A stretch of 64,000 bases of DNA, from the NCBI RefSeq assembly GCF_965638725.1, contig NC_134982.1:38554799-38618798 (forward strand), given 5' to 3'. Source of the DNA: Aptenodytes patagonicus. Its lineage: Eukaryota; Chordata; Aves; Sphenisciformes; Spheniscidae. Positions within the stretch are counted from its first letter, which is position 1; the number at the start of each line of letters is the position of its first letter. Shown here in pieces: positions 43,101 through 51,834 of this stretch. Position numbers and translations under genes: made by a program. The notes under the pieces were generated by a model. That model ran no database searches. It had not been told where the DNA came from and saw nothing but the letters and a program-made list of their open reading frames with translations.

Positions 43101-46100
43101 GTATCTACCCTTTACTGGCCAATCTCTGCCCCATTTTTTCAGTCTTCAAGCCAAGGCCAGAAGAATAATACCATATCTTTCCCAACACCATGAAGAATCA
43201 ACTACTCACTTTACAGGCTTTAAAGCTGAGGGAAGATGTTTCATAAAAGGATGAGACCCATTCTGTATGGGCCCAGTGAGAGTTAAGTATATGAAGAGAT
43301 TTTTTTTCTCCCGCCTTTGAAGTCTCTCCTTTGACTATTTAATGTGAAATACACTTTAAATGTCTGCTGTGTTCAGGAACATCACAGGAATTTAGAAAAT
43401 ACTTCTAAACCTTGCTTTTGATTCCCCACTCGCCCCCTACAATCATTTAAACATTATATAGACTAAATATTGGAGTCAACGGCATATAGCCAAGTGGAGA
43501 TACGTCAACTTACACCAGTACTGTAATGACTTAATGCAGTAATGCCATCTAATGACCTGATGCCGTGATCTCTTCCTGCATTTTGGAGATGACATCAGTC
43601 CGAATGCTACCTTTTCCCAACTGAAAGTATTTTATAAACCCCCCACATTTTCTATGAATACTGCATGGAAAGAGAAGGGAACAGAAAAAGAAGGGTTAAA
43701 AAAATTGTCTTGAATAAACAAAGGAGCTCTGTTCTTGCAATGCTAAAAAGACTGTAATGTCTGTAACAGGGGTTTAATTCTATTGCACTTTACTCATGCA
43801 TGCTAACAATGGATTGAACTGGTAATAGGTAATTGTAATAGGTAGTGATGTGTGAAAATAATAGGTAGGAAATTGCCAGTCACTATCAGGACTGACAGAA
43901 CTGAAACGAAAGAATTTAGAGTCTCCAGCATAGGCTTTGCATTTATGTAGTTATTTTTAGAATCAATTTGGTTCTTCTGTAGGAATAAATAGGGTTATAA
44001 CAACTGTTTCACTTGAATTGAATCTAACTCTGGCCTTTACTGAAACTCTTTCTAGACATGCATTTGCCAGTTCATTAACAAACTATTTCCGATACAGCAA
44101 AAATGATGAAGCTTTAAGCATCTTTAGTATGTGCTAAAAGAAATCCCGCTCAGTTTTAAAAAGTTGATTTAAACTTAAAGCCAGAATTTCATTAAAACTA
44201 ATAAGAGAAACAGAGCTCTATGGAAAGAATTTCACTCAGTTTTTCCTGAGTTTTGCAATGTTTAGTCTGCGTGAAAACTATCACTCTACGCTGTAAAAAT
44301 GACATCACAAACTGCTGAAAAGTGATCCCACAAGTGTTGTGTAGGACTTCCCATCTCGGGAGACTTCCACAGTTTGACATTTCCAGGCTATTGTATTTCC
44401 ACTCTCCAAGTTACTGAAGCTTCAGTGCTCTCCACAGTGATGCACTTCATTTACAGAAGCTGTGTTTTGAAGATGGGTCCATTCTGACAGACGCTCTCTC
44501 AAGTTCTTAAACCAGTTCTGAGGCAAAATAATTTTAGCAGCTCCCACCAAAACTAGTTGTCGCTGCAGCGACTCAGCACCTAAGTGTTTTACATCACTTT
44601 ACCCCCGAGAAATCCTCACAAGAACTACAACAGGCAATAACAAAAACCCTTTTCAAACATCTTCAGAAAGAGACTTCAGGATATCAAGATGGAGTTGGGC
44701 AGAACATGCCACAATATAAACAGACCCACTTTATTTAAAAAAAAAAAAAAAAAAATTGGAAAGTCACACTCCAGTGGCCAACTCACTTTCCAAACAAAAA
44801 TTGCCAAGAGTAAAATGCAAAGTTCCCCTTGCACTAGGAGATGACATCACTCGGCAACATGACAGCACCATCTCCACGAGTGAAAAGATGCACCCAAGTG
44901 TCCAGAACAGGCATAACAAAGTGTCAGGTGAAAAAATACTTGCAGTGTAGCTGCACCTAGCATTTAGTGAAAAAAGTTTGTTACAAATGGCTTGTTAAAA
45001 GGACTGGTATTTTCACCATAGATGTCTAACTATGCAAAATTACATAATCAAGTATGTATTCAGTCTGTTCAGACTTTTTTTTTTTTAAACACTACCCTCG
45101 CTGACTAAGAAAACTCCCATGTTACATGATGGATGAAGCTTTTAAGCAGTGCCCAAGCCTATGCTCCCAACTGCTTTCTATAAATATTAATAAAATATCT
45201 GATCTTTTAAAACTGTAAACAGCCACTGACAAAAATTTTGGCCCCAATGACACGAAATAAAAGAACTGCCCAAAAATTCAAAGATAGGAGTACTGGGTGT
45301 CAGAACCCTGTGTGTTAGGAATACAGACAACACTGGTAAATCCCATACTGAGCAAACCTTTCTCTGAGATGATATGTACTGCAAAATTCAGATCAAGCAC
45401 CTTTGATAAAAATTACTGTCAAGAATCTTGATTTGGTCATTTGGTCTCTCCATTGCCATGAACTGCCTGAGAGCCAAACACAACTTCCACCTTGCAGGAC
45501 AGCATAGAATGCAACACAAGCACTGTGTAAGAGAGAAGCAGAATAGCTACAGTAAACCTGTTCCAAGGACAAGAGAATCAGACATTTCTCACACAATTTA
45601 GATCATGGCCCTTGATGATCTGCGCAGCACAGTTCCTGCATACACATACTGTTTTCTCTTATATTCTGATGAACCACATTAGCAGCACACATCTACCACT
45701 TCCTTTCTTTCCCACAGGCTACCTTACTTACCATCTGCTTGACTTGCAACATGTGCCAGTTGTGTCCTATTCTCCATTTCTCTTCATACACCCATTTTCT
45801 ACAGCAGCTACAGCATACACACCACCAGTCCTATTTTGATTAAAAACATCCATCTTCTACATCTCTAATTAGGCTTCTTGGCTAGATTTTTGTCTTTTAG
45901 TCTGAAAGCCTCTTAGGACAAGGACTGTTTCTACTTGTATTTGTCATTGCTCAATTACTTAAAAAAAACCCTGTGTAAATAAACTCTTTAGGCAACTAAA
46001 GATGTCCAGACACAAACGCAAGTGAAATGATTGTGCCCCTGGCTCCTGCAGTACTTTATGTTTACCATGAAAGAGCTTCTTGCAGCTTTCCCTAACTGGT

Positions 46101-49100
46101 ATTCCTAAGTGCAAACTACTAAAATGCATACAGCTGGAAGAGATAGTCAAGCTGCCAGAAAATACATAAATGAGTGACTATGGATTACATCCACCTCTTG
46201 GGATGACTGCCCACGAGTAAATGTATCAGAAACCACTGTTGGTGCCACAGAGAAACACCATCAGATGTGATATATGATTTAGAAGTGTTAAAATGCTCAG
46301 AATAGGGACAGAAAGATACTCAAAACTCTCTGCAATTGTGCTTTATGCCAATTAAACAGAGTTCCCCAGCTGTAAGCCCGCACACAATTCATCAGACACA
46401 GCTGAACAGCTTCACATAGACTGGAGTGTAGGTAGGTATCATAAGGTAGGATGGTCCGAAAAGTACTCTCATATGGAAGAGCTACCTCCAAATGGTGCCA
46501 CACTTAACAAGTTAGCCCAGCTGAAGTTAAACATTGCAGATGGTAAGATAGAGCTCGCATGAAATGTTCTGCCGTAGCTGCCAATAGAGTAATTTCTGCC
46601 AAAGTTTTTCCAAATGATGCGACACAGAAGACTGAACCAGAACTACTAAGCCATGAATGTAATTCAGGCTTGCTAAAGGACCCCATGGCCGAACTCCAAC
46701 TGCAGCACTCCTATCCTTTTAAGTCCCTACTCATCCCATTGCCTCCCAATCTCCACTAAAAAAAAAAGTTTCATGAGTAGCTACCAAGTACCTTCAATCA
46801 TTTACCAGTTCAGCTCTGAGAAACCTCTCTGTAGTTATACTGAAGATTAATATACAACCTTCTACATGCAAAACAATGAAAGCTATGAGTTATTAGGCAA
46901 AAGCATACCATCACTTCAACATGTATTTCAAATACACCACAAAAATCTGCTTCCTTCTATTTAATTGTCCCCGGGACACTGTGAAAGACTGCTCATCCCT
47001 TATGCAAGGCATTACAAGAACCTCAGCTGTGTGCTTATGGAATTACTAAAGGCTCAATGTCACTTCCTTGTGCATAAATCGGTTTTGCACAAGATGCAGG
47101 AGCAAGAAAAGAAGTAATCCTTGCCTGCAGTGGCTCTTGCCCTCACATACTCTTAAATTAAGAGATTTTAGTCAGTAGATCCACACAAATTATGGGAAGG
47201 GATATAAGAAAACATAGCTACGAACTCACCAGTTATCTCAAACACCTTCTCACTGTACAACTGCTGCTACAAAAAGCCAGTTTGCATTGCTGCCCTAATA
47301 CACTGGAATTCTTACCCTCATGCCTCCATCCATCATCTCACACACACACTATCCATGAATAAAAGAAACTTGGTGTGAATTTGCCCCAGAAGGAACGATG
47401 CATGTATTTCTCTCTCTCTCTTCATACATGCATATATATGGACATATCCATAAATGTCACTTATCATTTGGCAGTTGTGTGGTAAACATCCATACTGAGA
47501 AGTACTGAGCGCTGAACATCCTGGAATCACTGGAAAATTTGTAGCTCTCACATGAGACCCATACCCCAGTGGCCTGGTCACTGCTGTACATAGTATATTA
47601 GCTAGAACAGCTAGGTCAAAAGAGTCTTTTCCTAACATCTCAAAGCTGTGATGGAACAGGTCATCTTAATATAAAAAAAAAAAAAAAGTATTTCATAGCC
47701 TCTACTTATTCTGTCTCCCCCAGCTGATTAAAAAAAAAATATTTTCTCAATCCACACCATCACAGACAGTACAGAATGCATAAATGGCTCATTAAAACCA
47801 TATCTTTCTGCCTTTATGCAGAATTAACAGTATTCTATTCACAGCCATTCCTAGCACAAAGTAGAAATTTTATCTCTTAGCTAGTGCTACCACTGGCCAC
47901 AATGAACAATTCTAAAAGCAGCAGTTACAAAACAGAGGGTTCTTGCTGTTCATTAAGCCTTGTAATTGGGACCGTTTCTCCCATTACTTGCAGAAATCCA
48001 CTGACAGAACTGTATTTGCATTTTTCAATGCTCAGTAAACTAGTGACAGTCAATTATATCTTCTTTTAGCTTTACTTTTCAATAAGACTCATGTTCAGTA
48101 CAGAGAGAACATATACAGGACAGACTGCAAAGAGTTATCTGTTATCCTGCAAAAGTTAAAGCAATCTATGTTTTGTTACAGCTACACATTATTTGATATG
48201 CTACTACCAAACACTGTACCACTTGTTATTATACTTGGAGGAAAGATATTCCAGACACTTCATCGTACCTTTATGAGCAATGCATATATGCTTTGGTAAG
48301 AAGAGAACGTTAGTATAATCTTCCGAAGTAAAAAAGAGACCAAGGAGTATAGAAGTTCATAAACCTGTCCTTTTGGAACTCACCTGGTAAGGATGGGCAA
48401 ATCTAAAGTGCGAAACACTGACTGCTCTGCAGTGCTGCACTAAGTGATGGCATATTCTCCTCTGGAGAGGAAGTGAGGTATTTGCACTGTGTACTTCAGC
48501 TAATGATAATCCAGCACACCTAACTTCAGGAGCCCAAATTCCTTATTCTTAGGAGCTAAGTGGAGGAATCTTCTGATTAGGAAGTTAATGAGAAAATTAA
48601 TTTCTCAATGGGCAAGTACTTCTGAATGGTATTTCAGGATAAGTATCTTAGACACTTAACACTGTACATTATGAATACTGTATTCCTCTTCAACAAATAC
48701 CCAGTTTTAAAGAAGTCACAAAAATATATACAAAGTTGAATTTGTAGCTGCAAATACCCTGCTGTTCTCCCAACTCCCCCTCACTAATCAGTAAATCACT
48801 GCTCTACAAGAGAAGGATTTTATCCTGAAGTTCAACGTAATTATGATGGCCTTCTAATATAAGCCTAACCAAAATTTCCTAAGTATCTGTCACAAACCAG
48901 TGGACAGGTGAGCTACTACCTGTAACACAAAAACCATAGCATTGTACTTATCTGCAAGCAGTAAAGATCCCTAAGGTGCACAGGTATATCATTTCCACTT
49001 TTATATATATATCACTTGGAATCTGAGGCCAGGTCTTCCCAGGAAACTCAAAATTCTTAGCTGTCACTTCTTAATCCAGAACTGTCAATTAGCAGCAACC

Positions 49101-50346
49101 CAAAATCCAGTTTAATTTTTCTTAAGACAGGCCATAATCAAGGTATTATTCACATCCTTAGATTGAGCTACCCTACTAGCTCATCTAGCATCTGAAAGAT
49201 TACCGCAAGCCTCACAGACCTATACTTCAGCACATTACTTGGTTAGAACCAGAGGATCCTTCTCAATCCAGATCTCAGTGCTACATGTTTAGGTCCTCGA
49301 TAGCAGTCCTCTAACACAATAATCAAATCACTGTTACTTCTCTCTGGAACGCATTTCCCAAAGTCAAATATAAATACGTATTAAAAAAAGAATGATACAT
49401 ACAGAATGAGGAATGGAGGGAGGAGATGCACTTGTACCTTACAAATAAGAGTTTGATAAAAGTACTCAAAAATACAGTTTATAATCTGCTTGGTATCAAC
49501 ATTTCTATCGGTTTTCTTTTTGGAGTACACGTGCTTGGTACTCATGATGAATGCATACCAGCCCGATATAAACTCTGGAGGGGAATGCTGTACTTTTAAA
49601 CTCTCTTCATAATTATTTAGTAGCTTTAAAACAAACTAAGGCATGTAATCTGAATGAGTCAGAAAGATTCCCCCCCCCCCCAATAATAATAATAATAATT
49701 TTATTCTTAACCTGCAAATATGGGAGAATGGACGTTAGGCCAAAGGGCCTAAAGCTAATCATTGCTTTCAAGAAAAGTTTGCATACATTCACAAGACTGA
49801 CACTAACAAAACTGCTAATGAATCCTGGTATTTTCAGTTGTCTCTTCCATTTGTAAAGCTCTACCCCCTGTACCTTTTCCAGAATTAGCATGTTTACAGA
49901 GGAAGTATCACTGTGTATCACATTAAAACAGACTCAAAACCAGTAATGCCCATTCGAAAGCAAGTTTGTGGCCAAAAAGTGGAAAGCTTTCCTCTTAGAC
50001 ATGCAATGCACCTACATAAGAAAAATAGGAAGCCTCCCTGCCATTTGTTCACTGCTATGACAAAAAACAAGAACCACATGGTTGAATAGGCAGAATGGGG
50101 GAAAATACTTCCTGTTTTAAATCTTTAAAAATGCTCTAAGATACCTTTATTTACAATTTTTCATACGCAACTTATAGCAGTGAGTAACAGTGCAGCCCTA
50201 AAGAGCAGTGGAGCCTGCTAGCCGAGTAACCGCTACTGCAAGCTCCTTCCCCCAGCCTCTTTTACATACCCACAGGAGCACAGCTGACAAACGCACTTCT
50301 TCAAGGATGGAACTACATGCAAAGGCACAGGCGATATAGGAGACAT
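9211..50346 (-). CDS. SAXO1: SAXO1, stabilizer of axonemal microtubules 1 (whole gene, 4 coding exons)
   Basis: SAXO1 (FAM154A) binds and stabilises microtubules of centrioles, basal bodies, cilia and sperm flagella. The spliced coding sequence joins 50346-50270, 17781-17602, 14553-14351 and 10163-9211 (1413 nt, 470 residues; human is about 474 from memory). All junctions are GT/AG and all phases fit. Residues about 16-32 form a Cys-rich start ([10 protein letters not shown] then CHHCPHLP). The rest is a series of Mn-type modules recurring as 'TT...Y' blocks such as [33 protein letters not shown] and [11 protein letters not shown], ending near [12 protein letters not shown]. This layout matches SAXO1, and the HAUS6 neighbour separates it from SAXO2. 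Intron 1 is 32.5 kb and carries five CR1 copies. No coding lesion was seen. Confidence 0.95.
10164..14350 (-). other. SAXO1: SAXO1 intron 3
   Basis: 4.2 kb, AT-rich, with a T-run near 11332 and an (AAAAT)n tract near 13530. No internal gene or named transposon was recognised. Confidence 0.7.
13530..13570. repeat. AAAAT/AAAT simple repeat
   Basis: Consecutive AATAAAAT and AAAAT units, interrupted once or twice, within SAXO1 intron 3. Confidence 0.8.
14351..14553 (-). CDS. SAXO1: SAXO1 coding exon 3
   Basis: The acceptor is TTCTTCACAG; the donor is GAAG|GTATGTG. It encodes [12 protein letters not shown], an Mn-type block [16 protein letters not shown], and ends DTRTTYE with one carried base that completes Gly154 in the next exon. 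Confidence 0.93.
14554..17601 (-). other. SAXO1: SAXO1 intron 2
   Basis: 3.0 kb with a GT donor and AG acceptor in phase with the flanking exons. No gene or transposon was recognised inside. Confidence 0.7.
17602..17781 (-). CDS. SAXO1: SAXO1 coding exon 2
   Basis: The acceptor is a T-rich tract ending TTGCAG; the donor is AA|GTATGA. It encodes [19 protein letters not shown] onwards to IPMEGISTT. The last two bases join exon 3 to give Lys86. A longer open frame on the same strand overlapping this exon is out of phase and is not the gene. Confidence 0.92.
17782..25337 (-). other. SAXO1: SAXO1 intron 1, left part
   Basis: 7.5 kb of intron without recognisable coding. It includes an A20 run at 19101-19120. 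Open frames of up to 143 codons (18387-18818, plus strand) show no family resemblance. Confidence 0.6.
19101..19120. repeat. A20 homopolymer
   Basis: Twenty consecutive A. No obvious retrocopy precedes it. Confidence 0.9.
25338..27468 (+). mobile_element. CR1 LINE copy A, 5'-truncated, well preserved
   Basis: About 2.1 kb from the region between endonuclease and reverse transcriptase through the 3' end. The RT has the catalytic [10 protein letters not shown] region near 26316-26350 and FADD at 26586-26597, followed by the usual CR1 C-terminus ([13 protein letters not shown]). The 3' end has TTGGACTTGATGATCTTAAG and closes with ATTCTATGATTCTATGAT at about 27450-27467. The 5' end near 25338 is approximate. 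It is the least damaged CR1 in the window and lies antisense to SAXO1. Confidence 0.93.
25361..27380 (+). pseudogene. CR1 copy A ORF2 remnant (reverse transcriptase)
   Basis: The coding is open except for one in-frame TAA at 25667-25669 and one frame change at about 26400-26470, between the fingers/palm region and the FADD block. The first two open parts share a frame; the third runs 26454-27380. The FADD catalytic pair is intact. The endonuclease domain is missing, so the copy cannot be autonomous. Confidence 0.88.
27914..29256 (-). mobile_element. CR1 LINE copy B, 5'-truncated, inverted relative to A
   Basis: On the plus strand it begins with the reversed 3' terminus (TCATAGAATCATAGAATAG, then GGTTGGAAGGGACCTCTAAA), the usual start of a minus-oriented CR1. 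It runs through the RT to about 29256, where similarity stops inside the early RT (GATCTGTTCCATGATCT). It is tail-to-tail with copy A, about 450 bp apart, and lies in the same sense as SAXO1. Confidence 0.93.
28212..29164 (-). pseudogene. CR1 copy B reverse transcriptase remnant
   Basis: Two overlapping open parts, 29164-28571 and 28592-28212, with a frame change near 28595 just after the KDLG block. FADD is intact at 28819-28808. A stop ends the second part before the normal C-terminus. Confidence 0.85.
29257..30324 (-). other. SAXO1: SAXO1 intron 1 between CR1 copies B and C
   Basis: About 1.1 kb of non-CR1 sequence. The only structure seen is a 23-bp tandem duplication at 29611-29656. Confidence 0.6.
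29611..29656. repeat. 23-bp tandem duplication
   Basis: The 23-bp unit beginning GTAACAGTCCAATCATAG occurs twice without a gap, at 29611-29633 and 29634-29656, with no mismatch. Confidence 0.9.
30288..31573 (+). pseudogene. CR1 copy C reverse transcriptase remnant
   Basis: Two open parts, 30288-30860 and 30827-31573, separated by a frame change next to the catalytic box. That box reads FADN at 30839-30850, so the second catalytic Asp is Asn. About the first 12 codons of the left open part are non-CR1 flank. The copy is inactive. Confidence 0.85.
30325..31662 (+). mobile_element. CR1 LINE copy C, 5'-truncated with internal deletion
   Basis: It starts in the early RT (after AACATCCCAATTTTCAAAAA), continues through the RT and C-terminal part ([13 protein letters not shown]) and ends with ATTCTATGATTCTATGAT at 31645-31662. 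It is more diverged than A and B. The segment between the LETW block (about 30925) and the EEKDL block (about 30975) is much shorter than in the other copies, showing an internal deletion. Confidence 0.9.
31663..32443 (+). mobile_element. CR1 LINE copy D, short 3' fragment abutting C
   Basis: It begins directly after the terminal repeat of copy C, at an [12 protein letters not shown] block of the RT thumb region, and ends ATTCTATGATCCTATGATTCC. Its 3' UTR (GGACTCATTGATCCTTATGGG) differs from that of A-C, so it belongs to another CR1 subfamily. In-frame stops (for example TAG after YCV near 31940) show decay. Confidence 0.88.
32444..41484 (-). other. SAXO1: SAXO1 intron 1, middle part
   Basis: 9 kb, AT-rich, with no recognised gene, transposon or RNA. 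A G-rich run lies at about 33357-33378. Open frames of up to 121 codons (38187-38552) have no visible family features. Confidence 0.6.
33357..33378. repeat. Poly-G tract
   Basis: A run of G interrupted by a single A, followed by GAGA. It is unstable sequence and prone to assembly error. Confidence 0.85.
41485..42815 (+). mobile_element. CR1 LINE copy E, old relic
   Basis: Similarity starts near 41485 (TCTGTCACAAGGAAGACTTA), passes through [14 protein letters not shown] near 41938 and FANDTK at 42198 (FADD with the first Asp changed to Asn), and fades after GTGCCCAGTGACAGGACAGG near 42800. The canonical 3' repeats are gone. Many frame breaks; only 42156-42584 stays open. It is of an older subfamily than A-C. 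Confidence 0.85.
44737..44755. repeat. A19 homopolymer
   Basis: Nineteen consecutive A. Confidence 0.9.
47673..47687. repeat. A15 homopolymer
   Basis: Fifteen consecutive A. Confidence 0.9.
49670..49700. repeat. C12 plus (AAT)6 compound simple repeat
   Basis: Twelve C followed directly by six AAT units. Confidence 0.9.
50270..50346 (-). CDS. SAXO1: SAXO1 coding exon 1
   Basis: Encodes residues 1-25 plus two bases of codon 26. The end reads [12 protein letters not shown], equivalent to the Cys-rich N-terminus of the human protein, then a TGTGG|GTATGT donor. The mammalian start position has no ATG here. The nearest in-frame ATG is 50346-50344, which adds about a dozen residues ([14 protein letters not shown]). 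The frame stays open further upstream, so the start is the least certain part. The carried GG plus the A opening exon 2 makes Gly26. Confidence 0.82.
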
Positions 50347-50386
50347 GTTTGCTACGAAAAAGTTATGGTTCAGGTCTTTCCCAGAA

Positions 50387-50404
50387 GTTGCTCTATAGCA
50401 GAAC
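50387..50404 (-). promoter_or_regulatory. Possible RFX X-box upstream of SAXO1 exon 1
   Basis: On the minus strand it reads GTTCTGCTATAGAGCAAC, an imperfect palindrome with one good GAGCAAC half-site and one weak half carrying an extra base. It lies 41-58 nt upstream of the chosen ATG, a plausible place for a cilium-gene X-box. Short degenerate motifs occur often by chance. Confidence 0.22.
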
Positions 50405-51241
50405 AAAACAAACAAACAAAAAAACCACTCTTCAGCAGCAGTCCCTGGAGACAATTATGTCAGAAGATGACCTGGGAACCTCCAGAAGCAGGGACAGAGC
50501 ACATAAAACTGGCACAGACTGCACTACACATTGCAGCTGACCAGCTCCTTCCCTGGGGCAGCATGCCCAGGTTCCTCTGGTGGCATCCCAACCAGAGCTC
50601 TGTGGTCCTGCTTTCAAGCCTCTTCTGACTAGGCCATGAAAGCCTTGACAGTCACCTGGGGAACCTTTGTGAAATCACCAGTACCAAGCTCTAGAGCCCA
50701 GGTCTGCAAGGAACACAGCTTGGTGTGTTCCAGACAGCCCATAGCTAAGGTCAGAGCTTCCAATTCTCTAGCTGTTTGACCATGATTAGATCAACATGTA
50801 AATGGGCTATTAAGAAGCACTTGCCTCTTAGCTGTTAACATGTCAGCAGCCACATTATAGCTTCCACAACCAGCCACATAAGTCTTTTTTCATAAAGCTT
50901 GTCAAATTCTGCTTTGTAAGGAAGATGTCAGATACACGTGGAGATTCTTCTTAAAACCTATTTGCAACTGTTTTTGAAGAAAGGAGAAGAAAGATATACC
51001 AGAAGAACAACCTTTACTTAGCAAGCCTTCAAAACTCTGTAAACATATCACGTTAGGGGTCAGTACTTTTACAGTAAGAAGTTTATCCGCTGGAACCTCA
51101 ACTTTTACATTCCCACCCCACAACAAACAGTATTATCAGTTACTTATGCCACAGTGTCATAAATGTGTATCAACTATTTGAGAATAAAGTGGCATTAACA
51201 CTACCACAAGTCATAAATTTTTACAACTTTAGTGTAAAACA
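50405..51241. other. Short intergenic stretch between SAXO1 and HAUS6
   Basis: Presumed SAXO1 promoter region and the end of the HAUS6 transcription unit. No CpG-rich promoter, no TATA box at a convincing distance and no other gene were seen. The human neighbour RRAGA, an intronless gene of about 313 codons, is absent: no ORF of that size or with a GKSGSGKTS-type P-loop exists here. Confidence 0.55.
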
Positions 51242-51247
51242 TTTATT
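51242..51247 (-). promoter_or_regulatory. HAUS6: HAUS6 candidate poly(A) signal
   Basis: AATAAA on the minus strand, about 535 nt past the HAUS6 stop codon. It was the first canonical hexamer I found in that direction. Confidence 0.5.
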
Positions 51248-51781
51248 CAGTAATACGCCTAAAGAAATAGGCACTTCGGTGACATTTATAAAAAGAGAGC
51301 AGCTTCTATCAACAGGTAGAACTGATGGCAATATCAACCAGAAGTATCAATACGAGAGAAGAATCCAATTAATTTTACTTGGTCCTCTACATTTTGGTGG
51401 GTTTTGGTTTTGCATTTGTTTGGGGTTTTGGGGGGTGGGGGGATTAGGGGCAAGATAGAGACACCAAATTTCACTATTTCTCATTTGAGACTGTTTTTCC
51501 ATTTTCTAAGATTATGCTATCCGACCAACATCTGCTATTTTTAAAAATGTCCTTAAAAAGGAACATATACTTCTGTACATAAATGGTGGGCTGTACATAG
51601 AATGCTACTATGGATGACACGAAATTGGAAGAACAAGAGCAGGCAACAAGACTGGAATATAGTCCCCGCAAAAAATAGAAAGGACTGCAACATCTCCATC
51701 TAGGCAATGCTTGGAGAAAATGCTACATGCTCAAGTGAGCCGTAAGTGTGCTACTATGGTTATGCTTCTGCTTTACAAATT
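51248..51781 (-). other. HAUS6: HAUS6 3' UTR (presumed)
   Basis: Non-coding stretch between the stop codon and the candidate AATAAA. It includes the complement of the G-rich tract at 51422-51450. Confidence 0.5.
51422..51450 (+). other. G-quadruplex-capable tract in the HAUS6 3' UTR region
   Basis: Four G-runs (4, 6, 6 and 4 G) separated by TTTT, T and ATTA on the plus strand. This fits the G4 rule of four runs with loops of 1-7 bases. The HAUS6 mRNA would carry the C-rich complement, so the G4 would lie on the template strand. Confidence 0.6.
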
Positions 51782-51834
51782 CTACACTGATGATGATTCC
51801 TTCGTGTCCGGCTTCTCATTCAACGGCTCTTTAT
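51782..51834 (-). CDS. HAUS6: HAUS6 last coding exon
   Basis: The acceptor TTTTTTCTTCCAG is followed by codons for KEPLNEKPDTKESSSV and TAG. The Asp before KEP is split across the junction. Human ends similarly with SLDAKEPPSDL. Confidence 0.93.

Larger units (their letters stand above)
42816..50269 (-). other. SAXO1: SAXO1 intron 1, right part
   Basis: 7.5 kb up to the exon 1 donor. It contains an A19 run at 44737-44755, an A15 run at 47673-47687 and a C12/(AAT)6 compound repeat at 49670-49700. No coding was recognised. Confidence 0.6.
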
